A stretch of 64,000 nucleotides of DNA from Smittia aterrima (taxonomy: Eukaryota > Arthropoda > Insecta > Diptera > Chironomidae), in assembly GCA_033063855.1 (NCBI GenBank), contig CP093830.1, positions 3,782,854 to 3,846,853 of the forward strand, written 5' to 3'. The number at the start of each line of letters is the position of its first letter. Position 1 is the stretch's first letter. Under the pieces are notes generated by a model. The model made no database searches and was not told the DNA's origin. It was given only the letters and a program-made list of their open reading frames with translations. A program made the translations under genes and the position numbers. Positions 35,601 to 46,167 of the stretch are shown here, piece by piece.

Positions 35601-38600
35601 CCGAGTGACACTTCAAGGTCATCCATTTGGTTGAAGGACTTTCTGAATGACTGATCACTCTTTCGAGAAACTTGGAAATTGTCCGCTTCGTCTTCATTCC
35701 CATCGTCGTCGCCAATAAATGAAATACTTTGCGGTGCCATCATATCCTCAGGCATGTGTTGGGAAGGCGTATTCTTTTGAACATGAACAACTGGGAATAG
35801 ACGCTGGGCTTCATTTTGAGTGTCCCTTCCATTCTGGTGGAGCACAAAGCCTCCTTGCTTCGATTGCTGACTAGGTGTCGACGTATTCCACGTCATCGTG
35901 TTCTGTTGTGCTTGCATCGACCATGAAGACATTTCTGGTTGTTTCTGTGGTTGCTGTTGCTGCTGCTGCTGTTGAGGTTGTTGTGACCATGTGCGACGTG
36001 CTGGAGGTTGGGGCGGCGCTTGAGTATCGCCATGTAGGAAGAACTGAGTCTGTTGAGGCTCAAACTGATCGCGGTAGTGATTTGTATCCTGAACATATTT
36101 CGCAATATTTTTCTGCTTCTCCTGATTCAAATATTGCGACGGAGTTGTGGCGTATTGATCGTCAATTATTCGAGAACCTTCTCTGCTATAAATCTTTTGA
36201 TTTACATATTGTCCTTGTTCGTTGATATACTGATGATGTTGCGGTTTCATTGCTAACTGAGGCGTTGATCCATACTGCTGTTGAATCGGGTGATAGAGTC
36301 CCGTAATGTTCTGTTGGCTGCTATATTGTTGATTGAGTATGTTCGCTATTTGTTGCGCTTGCAGAAGCTGTTGAGCTTGCATCGTTTGAACCTGAATCTG
36401 GTTCTGCTGTTCAGCAAGTTTCTGAATGTCTTCTTGAATGTCATGCAAATCTGAGTTCATCAGAGCGATGCTCTGTTGGTACTGTTCGAGAGAAATGTTG
36501 TTGTTATGCTCGTGGTCAACGAACTTTTGACTCCACTGGTTCTCCATAGTTGGTAGATCCTGTTTTTTGTGAAGAAAATTAATGAGTAAAGTGCATTGAG
36601 TGAAAGAACAAGACAAAACACAAAAACAACGTGCAAATGAGCCCACCTGTAGACTAACAGGTTTCTCTACCGAATCAACCATCACCATTTCACTTTCGGC
36701 GGATTTCCCTTCAACTTCACTCTTATCCTACAAAAATTACACAAAAGTTTACATTTCAAAATCACCATAAACAATTTAGAGGTGGGGTGAAGGATCAACA
36801 TAAACAATGGGAAACAAAAGGTGTTTATGATTGGAAACACACAAACTACATGGAAACCTCTCCTCACCCTCTTATTAATGGCTTGTAAAAAGGCAGCTTT
36901 GCCAACCTTTTGAAGTTGTTTTGACATTTGGGCTTCAATCCTACGCTTTTCCTTCTCGATGTGACGTCGTTTCTCTTCAAGCTTTAATCTAACTGCACTT
37001 AGTTTAGTATCGTCTATTAGAGGTTGAGTCATGTCGCCTAAAAGTAATAATAATTAGTGAGTAATCTGACAAGGGAAATGATTTCAAGGTCAATTTACGA
37101 ATCTCATGCAACTGGTTCGTGTTGAGGCTTTGCTGTTGCCAAGTAGTTGTGGACGGGGTCAATGAAGCAAACGAAGCCATTTTTCGTTTCTCTTCAAGCT
37201 GAACGCCGCTACTGTTGCTCGACGACGTGTTGCTATTCTGACGTTTCAACTGAGGTTTCTCAGTTTCCTTGTCTTCCTTTTCAATATCCGAATCGTAACC
37301 GATTTGGATTGATCCGCGAGCATCGGCGAGAGTACTTCTGACTACAATTGCTTGCTCAATCGTTGAAGCGTTTGAGGTTTTTCTTTCTCTGTCTTGCGAT
37401 CGACGGTCTAACGTTCCAATTAGATTGAGTTGATCTTGTGAGCCTCCGAAATTCTCGATTGTCAACTGTGAGTCTTCACTAAATGAATTTCTTCGGGAGC
37501 GGCGACCTGCAGGTAGATAAGATAACGAGATAAGAAAGCAGCTTAGCAGAGTTAAGTGGAGAAAGTTTTGTGATAAGAAGAACGAAAAATATTTGCTCGC
37601 GATAAGAAGAAAACCTACCGGCAAAGCTTGGTCTACGTTGTTCTTCACGATTGCTTGGACGACCAGCAGGAACATCGCCTGGTGCGAGTGATTGTGTCAA
37701 TATCAAAATAAAAAGCGAGTGGAAATCATGCGAAAACAAACAAAAACAAAATCGTGAAAAAGGTGAACGTAAAATTGTTGGAAAGCGTGTCATTCTCACC
37801 TCGTTCATCTGCTTTCGAGTCGTTATTCGTCTTTTCCTTGGCTTGGCGAAGTTTCGCCGGAATCAGTTGCTCTTGCATGTTAAACAATGTCGTTATTCCC
37901 TTTGACCTATGCACCACGAAATCGTTGTCGACTGTAGAGTTCCCATTACTGCTCTGAGCAAATTGCTGCTGAGGAATCTCCTTTGGTGGTGTTTGATGTC
38001 GATAAACATTCGAGCCCGATGGTGAACGATTGACTGTTGGGATAGTAAATACTTTAGTCTCGCCAAGCCTTATGAGAAACAATGATAAGAACTCGAAAAC
38101 TATGACACGACACTCTAATCTATATGAAGCAATAAAATCGTGCGATGTTGCCGACGAATGCAATAAAAATAAAAAGTGTTGAGAGAAGATCGGAGAAAAT
38201 CTGAATCATTTACACATGATTCAAAAAGCGAAACAATAAAGTTAACGAGAAATGTTGATGAGTCGTGAGAAAATAAAATAATTTGTTAGTAACTTTCACA
38301 GACAGTCAACAGACAGCACAACATAAAGTGACACACAAAGGAACTGGAGTTGACCTTGAAATGGTGGCCTTCCCTGTGAGCCAGCCGAAGATGGCGGGGA
38401 ATTGAGTCCACTGCGAAGATCGGGAATCGGCTGAATCGCCTGACATGTGAAACCACGTCGATGAGCAATTCCGTGCTCGTTCGTTTTACTCTCGTCCAAA
38501 GTTCCGCCTAGTCGTGAGTGATTTTTTGTTTTGTTTTTTCGTGGAAATTCTTTTGTTAGTGGATATTCTTGAATACTTGAATCTTGCTTGATAAAATATC

Positions 38601-40519
38601 TACAGTTGTGAACAATTTTGATTATCCAATTCGATGAGCGAGCCAGGTTTGTAACGTTGAAACGGGCGAAGAGATTGTGAGAGCTTTTCACGTCACTAAA
38701 TCTTCATTAGGTTTCCAGTAAGAACGAAGCTCGTCACCTTCATCAATGAATATGTCTGTTGCTTCGGTGTCATTGCAGGATTAAAATCTTTCCAATTCTT
38801 GTGAAAGTGTTTGATAGAAACATGTAGACGAATAACTACCATGCACCGATAGCAAGCGCAACAATCTAAACTTGACTTGATTATATTTCGCGCAATTCGC
38901 CCATAGCGAACAAACATATTCAAATTTGGCTTAAAGAATATTTAAATAGAAGCAAAAGGAAGCATAGAACCGACACTTGCGATTTGTAATTTTAAATTTC
39001 AACTCACCTGAGGCTATTTCAGATTCCGGGTAGTCAACGCAAGGCGCTGGATGAATCTCAAAAACATTGAACATATCGGCCAGCAACACAACGAGGTTCT
39101 GCTTCATGTGCCCTCTCATGTAAGTGACATCGTCAGGCAGCATATGGAAAACTGAATGTGGTAGATGTTGTTGCGAGAAGTTCAGCACGAGAAGCACATT
39201 AAAGATTGAGTCTTCGACGGTTGGAAGATAGCTGATTCGAACCTGATGCCAAGCCATAAGCTTTGGACAATAGAAGGCAATGAGATAGGCCAAGGCTACG
39301 CCGTCACACAAACTAGTGAAATCTTGAACTGGTGTTGGAATGTCTGGAGCTTTCAATGGTTTTCCTTGCTCGTCTACCAGCTGATCTAATGCAACTTGAT
39401 GCGCTAATCGATGCTTTAGCGCAGCCATTACATGTGAAATCCAAAGCAACAGAAGTTGTTCACTGTTCATTCCTGGAGGTGGCGTTCCCGAGGTCAATCG
39501 ACTTATCGCTTTGTGGATTTTGTCACCAGAAGTCACTTCCTTGGCGTAAAGAATCATCAGAGCTTCTATCACAGACATATGAGCATTCTAAAATAAACAA
39601 AAATAATTTAATTTGTACTCATTGAAAAAATATACAACATACGATTCTGATTGGATTTGTTTGAATAAGAACTGTTTCGGTCAGAGGCGTCTCGCCTGCA
39701 CGCTCCTCCAAAATTGGGACACCTTTTCGACTCAATGTTTGCAAAATCGACCAATGATTTAGGCTCTGATAGTTGGGGTCACTGTAGATATTCGCCAGCA
39801 CTTGGCAGTAGATTGAAGCATTTCCTAATCCAACGACAATTTGCGGCTTCAAGTGGAGATTCCCATCATGGTCAGCGTAGAATGGATCGCGAAGCTGCTC
39901 TGGTACACGATTGTTGTAGGCTTTGGCGAGAAGCCATCGCATGGAGGCTCGTTGTTTCGCCTGCAAATAGACAGACAGAAAGTTATCAAAAAGAAGAGAA
40001 AAGAGGAGAAAAAAACAACATGGTCTCGAGAAAAAGTCTCTCTGACATGACGTCATCCCCGTGAATTAGTTGAGTAAAATGAATTCTCCATTTGATATGT
40101 GAACGTACACATGGTTGAATTTGACAAATTTTAATCATCGCAACGAAGGAATCTTGTGTGGGAAACTACACCATTACACTTAAGCTATTATTTACACTTC
40201 ATAAGTGGCCGAGGCTTCTCAATTGAATCGCGAAACTTTTATGGATCATCGAGCGAATTTTCTTGTCTGCGAATCCGTCATGCTTTTGTTTTCAGCCGAC
40301 AGCGGAAGATCTCACGAAACCATTTTCCCCGCAGCATACTAAAGCAGTTGAGCTTGAATTTATTAATTCACATGGGTAGGCGTTAAGTTTTATTTCTCCA
40401 ACTTGGAAAATTCACTAACACACAAATTCCACAAAATCGCCAAAGCCCAATTTCACTAAACTTACTTTTCTTGTGCTTTCTGCGAGCCCATCGTCCTTCT
40501 GATGGTTTCCGGAGCTCAT
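32693..40519 (-). CDS. Patronin: Patronin/CAMSAP microtubule minus-end binding protein
   Basis: A 1587-residue protein that caps and protects free microtubule minus ends. I read 17 coding exons: 40519-40466, 39960-39643, 39587-39008, 38507-38355, 38033-37800, 37678-37619, 37506-37099, 37037-36868, 36727-36647, 36559-35201, 35139-34710, 34578-34504, 34324-34253, 33897-33778, 33524-33306, 33184-32902 and 32840-32693. The calponin-homology domain is in exons 2-3 (NHWSILQTLSRKGVP, QTNPIRINAHMSVIEAL). The KLEEKRRHIEKEKRRIEAQ helix is in exon 8, and a Gln-rich stretch with a short polyQ tract is in exon 10. Coiled coil EMEKKKEKIMLLSLQRRQ fills exon 11. The carboxyl-terminal CKK domain (exons 16-17) binds the minus end (NAVEYCVFPGVVN, CDAFTIHNSLWQGKK). 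The exon 4 donor (GTCAAC) is weak. Confidence 0.93.
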
Positions 40520-40599
40520 TGCTGATTGAAAATCGTATGCTAAAGAGATTTCTCGGCAGAAATAGCTCCTAAAACTTGATTTAACGCGAAATTATTATT

Positions 40600-42306
40600 T
40601 TTTTCTCTCTTTCTGCTTTCTTCGAACAATTTGATTATCCAACGTCGCTGATTTACAAGAATCTCGTGGATTGGACTTTTTAAAATAAATTATCATGTCG
40701 TTACGAGTTTTGTAAACAAAAAGTGATAATTCTTGGTAAACTATTTATAAACAAGATCTCAAGGACGTTCAAATGTCAAGATAACAAAAATTAGATGAGC
40801 CTGAAACAAGTCTTTCCATAAAGAACAAAATATTTTGGCTTTGTTTTGCAAGTTTATTTATTTCAAGGTGTTCAGAGCAAAACTTGAGACAACAGATGTT
40901 TACAAATTAGTAAAGACGTTGTGGTGGTCCCATCGATGATTTGATGTGGAGAGAACGAACGTTCTGCCAGTGTTTCTTGAGAAGCGAGACCAAGAAATTG
41001 ACTGACAAATGGACGTTTTGGGCGAGCTCATCTGGGTTCATCTCAACATGGCCAACAGCAACTGACAAGCACAAGACCTAAAATAATTAAAAGATTTCAC
41101 ATTAGACTAAACTTCTAAAACAGAATTACAATGTTTCCACTTACTTTCTTCATCTGGAACTTGATGGTGGCTTTGACTTCATCAATCTTCTGGGTCATGG
41201 ACTCAGAGTGAGCCAAGAGACCAGGGAATTTACCAGCTTTGTTCAAACCGGGTCCCAACAATCTTGGGATCTGCTTGATGAGTGACTCAGAGGCGAGGAA
41301 AGCATCGTACTTCTTGGCGAGTTTCTTAACCAATTTCTTGTTCTTGTTAAGTTTCTTCAAAGCTTCAGCATCCATGAATGGAACATCGTTAGCCTTGGCT
41401 TCGTCGCAATGCTGTTGATCGCCGAGAATGCAAACTTGCATTTTTGGGCGGGGAATGAACTTCAATCTGTTGATAGAAAAATCTAAGTTTAGTACAAGAA
41501 ATATAAATTAAGTTGAAAGGGAAATCAGGGAAAACATGAATCAACAACAGACTCACCAACATTGAGAGTTTTAAAAGGAAATTTAAAGGGTTTTCGGATA
41601 TCAAGCGACTAGCACAAGTTTATCCTCCTCAATTTGATTTTAAGACCCTGAGTCGAGGTCCGCCGAGAGCATTTAAAGACTCTCGGCTTCCTTATCAACC
41701 AGATAAGGCAGAAAGAAGTTACCAATCAACGTACTTGACGGTTCCACTGAAACGCTTGTCCTTCTGGGGATCGTAGTTCTTCAAACCGATTTGGAGTTCA
41801 ACAGATTCGAGGAACTTGCGTTTCTTATCAGTTGAAGCTTTGAGAAGCTCGTTGACGCATTCGTAAAGAATGTCTTTTGACACTTTCGACCTAAAATGAG
41901 AAAGAATTTGATTAGATTTTAGTTTTTGATTAAATTATTTTAATTGTCTGAATCTTTTAAATTTCACTAAATCTTTGAAATGAAAGAGTGAAAAGTGTAC
42001 TAAGAAACATTTAATGTCGCAACAGTATCCGTGGAATGTAAATTAAAGCTCTTTTTCGATAACATTACATTCCTGGCTTAGGAAATTGCATTGACGAGGT
42101 TAAGAAAATAAAGTTGATGAGAATCTCATCGAAACTTAATTAAATCAAGCGACTTTTAAGTTTCTTCGATGCTCATCAACTTTATCTTCATTAATTCATC
42201 ACAAATTTCAATTGAAAGTGGCTACTCACGTCATGATTAATTATTTTATCCGCAAATCAATGTGCTACGTTGAAAGCGAGCAGAAAAAGAAATTCAGAGG
42301 GTCGTG
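40600..42306 (-). repeat. right arm of the long inverted duplication containing RpL10Ab
   Basis: This is the reverse complement of 22841-24456. It carries a block of about 105 bases (about 40683-40790) that replaces 27 unrelated bases in the left arm. Inside the block, AATTATCA (40688-40695) and TGATAATT (40724-40731) form an inverted pair. The left end of the arm lies about 80 bases from the Patronin start codon; the right end lies about 90 bases from the COMMD10-like start codon. Confidence 0.93.
40907..42234 (-). CDS. RpL10Ab: 60S ribosomal protein L10a (uL1), copy 2
   Basis: The second complete uL1 gene. Exons are 42234-42230, 41890-41735, 41466-41145 and 41077-40907, the same sizes as in copy 1. 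The encoded 217 residues are identical to copy 1. I count five nucleotide differences over the coding sequence, all synonymous (one in exon 2, two in exon 3, two in exon 4). All splice sites and the AATAAA signal (about 40857-40862) are intact, so this is a gene duplicate with introns and not a retrocopy. Its start codon is 162 bases from that of the divergent COMMD10-like gene. Which copy is the older is not evident. Confidence 0.96.
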
Positions 42307-42396
42307 CAACTAAAAAAATAAATCCCAGGCCCTGCGATAAGAACAATACAAAGGTTATTTCACAAATAACATTTCAAAAAGAAATCATTAATTAAG
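42235..42396. promoter_or_regulatory. compact bidirectional promoter, RpL10Ab copy 2 (-) and COMMD10-like (+)
   Basis: 162 bases between start codons. About 72 bases on the RpL10Ab side are shared with copy 1 and include the reverse complement of the pyrimidine tract (about 42279-42291). The other 90 bases are unique, so the two RpL10Ab copies have different distal promoters. Confidence 0.55.
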
Positions 42397-42945
42397 ATGT
42401 GGTATGAAAGGAAGAAAAGATTTATTGAGGGCATCAAAATAATTTCATCGAAACTTAGCGATGAACAATTTGAAATTGAGTTGAAGAAATGTTATGAATC
42501 AAACGATCCGCTTAATTTAAGTCCAATTGAAGGAGTTTCAATAGAGGAAAGTGTTTTGATTTGCAAAACTCTAATTTATATTGTGCAGCGACTCAGTTTA
42601 TTTCTTCTGTCGCCTGTGAAGCTTCAAAGTGACCTCAACGATCTTGGATTCACCGCAGAGAAAACTGAAATAATCGTGAAAGCTTATTCCGAATCAAACA
42701 GAAGCATAATGAAGAATCTTGGAACTGCAGCGCTCGAAAATGAAGCTGAAGTCGCTTGGGAGATTAAGACAACATTAATGGACGAAGTCTCTACTAGATG
42801 CAAGAAGCCTGTTGCTCGAATAACTCTGAAAACGAACATCCAAGAACTCAATCTCGAAGATCTGACACATTCCGACCTCTCAACATTGTTTGATGACTTC
42901 GAGACGATTCAAAGAGAACTTGATGCTCTCTCGTCAAATAAATAA
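42397..42945 (+). CDS. COMM domain-containing protein, COMMD10-like
   Basis: A 182-residue single-exon gene. The amino half is helical (KLSDEQFEIELKKCY; LIYIVQRLSLFLLSP; GFTAEKTEIIVKAYSESNRS). The COMM domain follows (EVAWEIKTTLMDEVSTRCKKP, then LTHSDLSTLFDDFETIQRELD). COMMD proteins form the Commander complex with CCDC22/CCDC93 and retriever, which recycles endosomal cargo. Among human paralogues the ending ETIQ-LD-L is nearest to COMMD10, so that assignment is likely but not certain. Its stop is 42 bases from the stop of convergent UTP15. Confidence 0.85.
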   Translation: MWYERKKRFIEGIKIISSKLSDEQFEIELKKCYESNDPLNLSPIEGVSIEESVLICKTLIYIVQRLSLFLLSPVKLQSDLNDLGFTAEKTEIIVKAYSESNRSIMKNLGTAALENEAEVAWEIKTTLMDEVSTRCKKPVARITLKTNIQELNLEDLTHSDLSTLFDDFETIQRELDALSSNK

Positions 42946-42987
42946 TTTTCTATAATTTGAAAAAGTTTATTTCTAATTTCATTTCAA

Positions 42988-44609
42988 TTACAAAGCAATG
43001 ACAGCTGCTCGCTGTGCATTTTCAGAAGGATGCAGTTTTGATTCTTCGCATGTTATTATTTCATTATCTTCCTTGACCCCTGCAGCGGCACTCATTACCA
43101 TGTCTAGACATCCTTGTAGTTTTAAGAACTCAACAGTTAGTTCCTCTTCTACTGTGATTCGACGACACAATTCGATGACCAACTTTTGAACCTCAGCCGC
43201 AAGCGAGAGGAAAGATTTTTCATAGACGTCCAAGAAAATATTCGCAATATCGATAAGAACTCTTGTGAATCGACCATCGCTGATGTATTTGTTGAAGAAT
43301 GTAATGATTTTTGCAAGCGAGTCTTGCGATCGATTGCTGAATGCAGTTGTTAGGCCTTGTCGTCGCATCAGCTCTTGCATTACTGCTACAGTAACTTGAG
43401 GTGTATTTGAAGTACAGAATCTCGTGAGAACCGAGTCTAAAGCTTTGGAGTACTCGAATTGCCTTAAGAACTTGTCGTGTTTAGATTCTTTATCAAGTTT
43501 GCTCAAAGGGACGAACTCATCGGCAGCTCTGTAGTTTCTCTGCTTACGTCGTTTCTCGCGGACTTTTTCAATCTTCTCGTCTTTATTTTTTTGCTCGCGA
43601 GTGTGAATTCCAAGAGTTCCATCGACTTGTCCAATAGCCAAAGTGTTGCTGTCTCGCGAAAGTCCCAAGCTGAGAATCGAGTTTGTGTAAGTCATCTTAT
43701 GAATCATTTGGTAGCTTGTTGTGTTGTAGAATTTAACTTGACGATCGAGGCTTCCGGAAACTAAATGACGGCCATCAGCTGATACTTGTAGGCATGTTAC
43801 AGTTTTCGTATGTTGAGATAAAGTCATAAGCTCACGACCTCCAGAAACAGCATCCCAGACTTTGATGTCATTTCCTCCAGCACTAATGAAAATTCCTCCA
43901 GTCGGAAGAAACACGAGCGACTCAAGTGGTGCGCCATGATTAAGAGACATGACTTCTTTCTTTGTTCTGATGTCGTACATCTTAATCGTGTTGTCATAAC
44001 TTCCTGACAAAATGATGTTCTCACTTGCTGGATTGATTGCTCCCGCACGAACGTAATCTGTGTGAGCTCGGAAACTGTTGATTGATTTCTCAGTTGCAAT
44101 GTCCCAAATAATCACAGATTTGTCATCAGAAAAACTTGAGATATGATGTAAATCGTTTGTGAAGAATGTTCGATGAACAGGAGCTGAATGTCCTTTGAAG
44201 ACTCGAAGAACTGTTCTTGAGTTTGTATCAAACAACCTGACATGTCCATCTTCGTCGCCAGCTACTAAAAGTTGTCCATCTTTTCGAAAGGTTCCGCCGT
44301 AAGCTTGTTTTTGAAAGGCAGAAATATTTTTAAGCACCAACTTCGTCAGGGGATTGTAGATCTGAACTCGTACTGAGCATGTCACTGCGAAATTGTATGG
44401 AGGGAGAGGACTAAAGTCGATATAGTCGATCGCTCCAAATTCTTTGATGATGACTTGTTTCTAAAAGTAAAGAAATTTTTAGTTGAATAATCAGGATTAA
44501 AACAATAAACTGCACTTACTCCAAGTTGCTTCCAGTATTCCAACTCTTCGCTCGTCACCACTGAACCTTTTGTGAAGGTTTGAACAGGAGTTTTCTTAAA
44601 AGTATTCAT
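42988..44609 (-). CDS. UTP15: UTP15, WD40 subunit of the t-UTP/UTPA small-subunit processome
   Basis: A 520-residue nucleolar protein. It acts with U3 snoRNP in 18S rRNA maturation and pre-rRNA transcription. Exons are 44609-44520 and 44460-42988. The amino-terminus (PVQTFTKGSVVTSEELEYW; QVIIKEFGAIDYIDFSPLPP) is diagnostic. Seven WD-type repeats follow (GTFRKDGQLLVAGDEDGHVR, SSFSDDKSVIIWDIA, LSGSYDNTIKMYDIR, ISAGGNDIKVWDAVSGG, LVSGSLDRQVKFYNTTSYQ). Then come a basic linker (EKVREKRRKQRNYRAADEF) and the UTP15 carboxyl-terminal helical domain (FSNRSQDSLAKIITFFNKYI). Start codons of UTP15 and the divergent BRI3-like gene are 213 bases apart. Confidence 0.95.
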
Positions 44610-44822
44610 TTTCGCGAAGTAAACAATCTGCACATGCTTTTAGAGCAATGTCTTCTAGAAAATTCAAAGATCGGTTGAAAAACATTTCCCCTCTCGAACC
44701 TTATGAAATGTAGAGCTTTAGGTCCCTTTGAACGGTTCTGAAATATTTGTTTTTATCTCAAAAGATATTTTTTGTTTGATATCTTTTCTCTTCGTTGTTA
44801 TTAAAAATCAGAAATACAAAAT
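44610..44822. promoter_or_regulatory. compact bidirectional promoter, UTP15 (-) and BRI3-like (+)
   Basis: 213 bases between divergent start codons. No TATA box is obvious. Confidence 0.5.
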
Positions 44823-45265
44823 ATGAATCAACAACAGACTGTAGATCAACCTCCACCTTACGATTATGTCGTAGGAAGCCAAGGAGCTGGTAAGTTTTTC
44901 AAAATTGATGACTAAACGTTATCAAAACAAAGATCCGATGACTCATAAATTTTTCAGCTCCAATCGGAGAGACAACCACTTCTCAGCCAGCTTTTGTCAA
45001 AACAACGACGACTTATCCAATTCTTCCAACCGCACCGCCTCCGCCTCAAAACAACTACGGATCGATTACAGAAGTCGTCACGACAATTCCTTCTAACCAA
45101 AATATCATTCTTGTCAACGCTTGTCCCATTTGCCGAATTGGAATCCTCGAAGAAGATTATTCATGTCTTGGAATATGTTTGGCAATATTCTGCTTCCCCA
45201 TCGGAATTATCTGTTGTCTCGCCTGCAAGAATAAGCGATGTTCCAACTGCCAGGCGATAATTTAG
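44823..45265 (+). CDS. BRI3: Brain protein I3-like (BRI3) lysosomal membrane protein
   Basis: A 124-residue protein. Exons are 44823-44889 and 44958-45265. The amino half is proline-rich, with a PPPY motif (residues about 10-13) suited to WW-domain E3 ligase binding and a PTAPPPPQN stretch. The carboxyl half shows CPICRIG and CSNCQAII cysteine pairs around a hydrophobic segment (SCLGICLAIFCFPIGIICC), the LITAF-like zinc/membrane fold of BRI3. BRI3 proteins sit in lysosomal and endosomal membranes; their exact role is unsettled. The ending differs from human only in the last few residues. Confidence 0.88.
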
Positions 45266-46167
45266 TCGATTGGATATGATAAATTTATTTATAGACTGCG
45301 ATATGAGCTTCGAGAAAGTTTGGTGAATAGATATAAAAGTGTGATCAAAAGAAAAACTTGAAAGCTCTAAAAATTTTATAAAGAAAGTCTCAAGATAGGA
45401 TAAACACGACAGTTACTAAAAACACATTTTATATTGTTGAATGCATCTTTGTTTATTTCTCATTTGTCATTAATCTGAATAGGTTTTGTTTTTTGAAGAA
45501 TAAATAAAATCAATTAAAACATCACAAAGTGTTAAATATTAAAGTTAAGTTTGAAAATATTGAAACATGAACATAAGCTGTCAGCAGAAGCTTCAAGAGA
45601 TTCACTAACATGACATCTATTAAGTACGTAAATCAACGAGACAAGGTTTGCTTATAATTTTTGTTGTCTGGTGCTCAGTATTTGTTTCAACTTGATATGA
45701 AAAATATATTTCGTTCTCACAACTGCCAGCAAAACTTTCATTTCCTTTCATCTAATGCTTCAACGACAACTTGCACATTAATTAAGCTTTCTTTCCGAAA
45801 ATTTTCACTTTCTTCTCCGAAGGCACGGACTTTGAAATCCAAGTTTGAGATTCATGCGAAACAACATTCATCATCTACAAACTACGACAGGGTAGAAACA
45901 TTTTTTCTTTTCTTTGGCGAGCTTGACGCGAAGGTAACGAAAACGAACTTCTTCGAATCGTCAACAAGAGTAAGCTCCTTAGTTTTGGTTTCAATATTAT
46001 AATCGTTGATGTGTTAATAAGAACTTGGTGCATGGGGAAAAAACTTCGTGCACTGGGAAAGCAAGCATTTAACTTGATTTTGTTAAAATAAAGAGAATCA
46101 CTTTGGGATCTGTCTCTCTTCGGTTTTTACTGTCGACTAGATTTACAGTGTGATGATGATTTTGTGA
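45266..46167. other. intergenic region between BRI3-like and OTUD7-like
   Basis: 900 bases between convergent genes. It should contain both 3' UTRs (an AATAAA near 45500). A 113-codon open frame at 45661-46002 has no family resemblance and is probably chance. Confidence 0.4.

Noticed and set aside
36230..36470. Gln-rich run in Patronin exon 10 as a repeat-expansion element
   Set aside because: CAG/CAA codons are mixed and short, typical of fly coding low complexity.
38296..38691. The longer open frame upstream of Patronin exon 4 as coding
   Set aside because: No acceptor gives the right phase at its upstream end; the TAG acceptor before GCGGAACTTTGG fits phase and homology.
38696..38760. 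Alternative short last exon in Patronin intron 3, phase-compatible and ending in a stop
   Set aside because: The acceptor lacks a pyrimidine tract and the residues are not conserved-looking.
45661..46002. 113-codon open frame between BRI3-like and OTUD7-like
   Set aside because: Serine- and phenylalanine-rich, no homology and no splice context; likely chance in AT-rich DNA.
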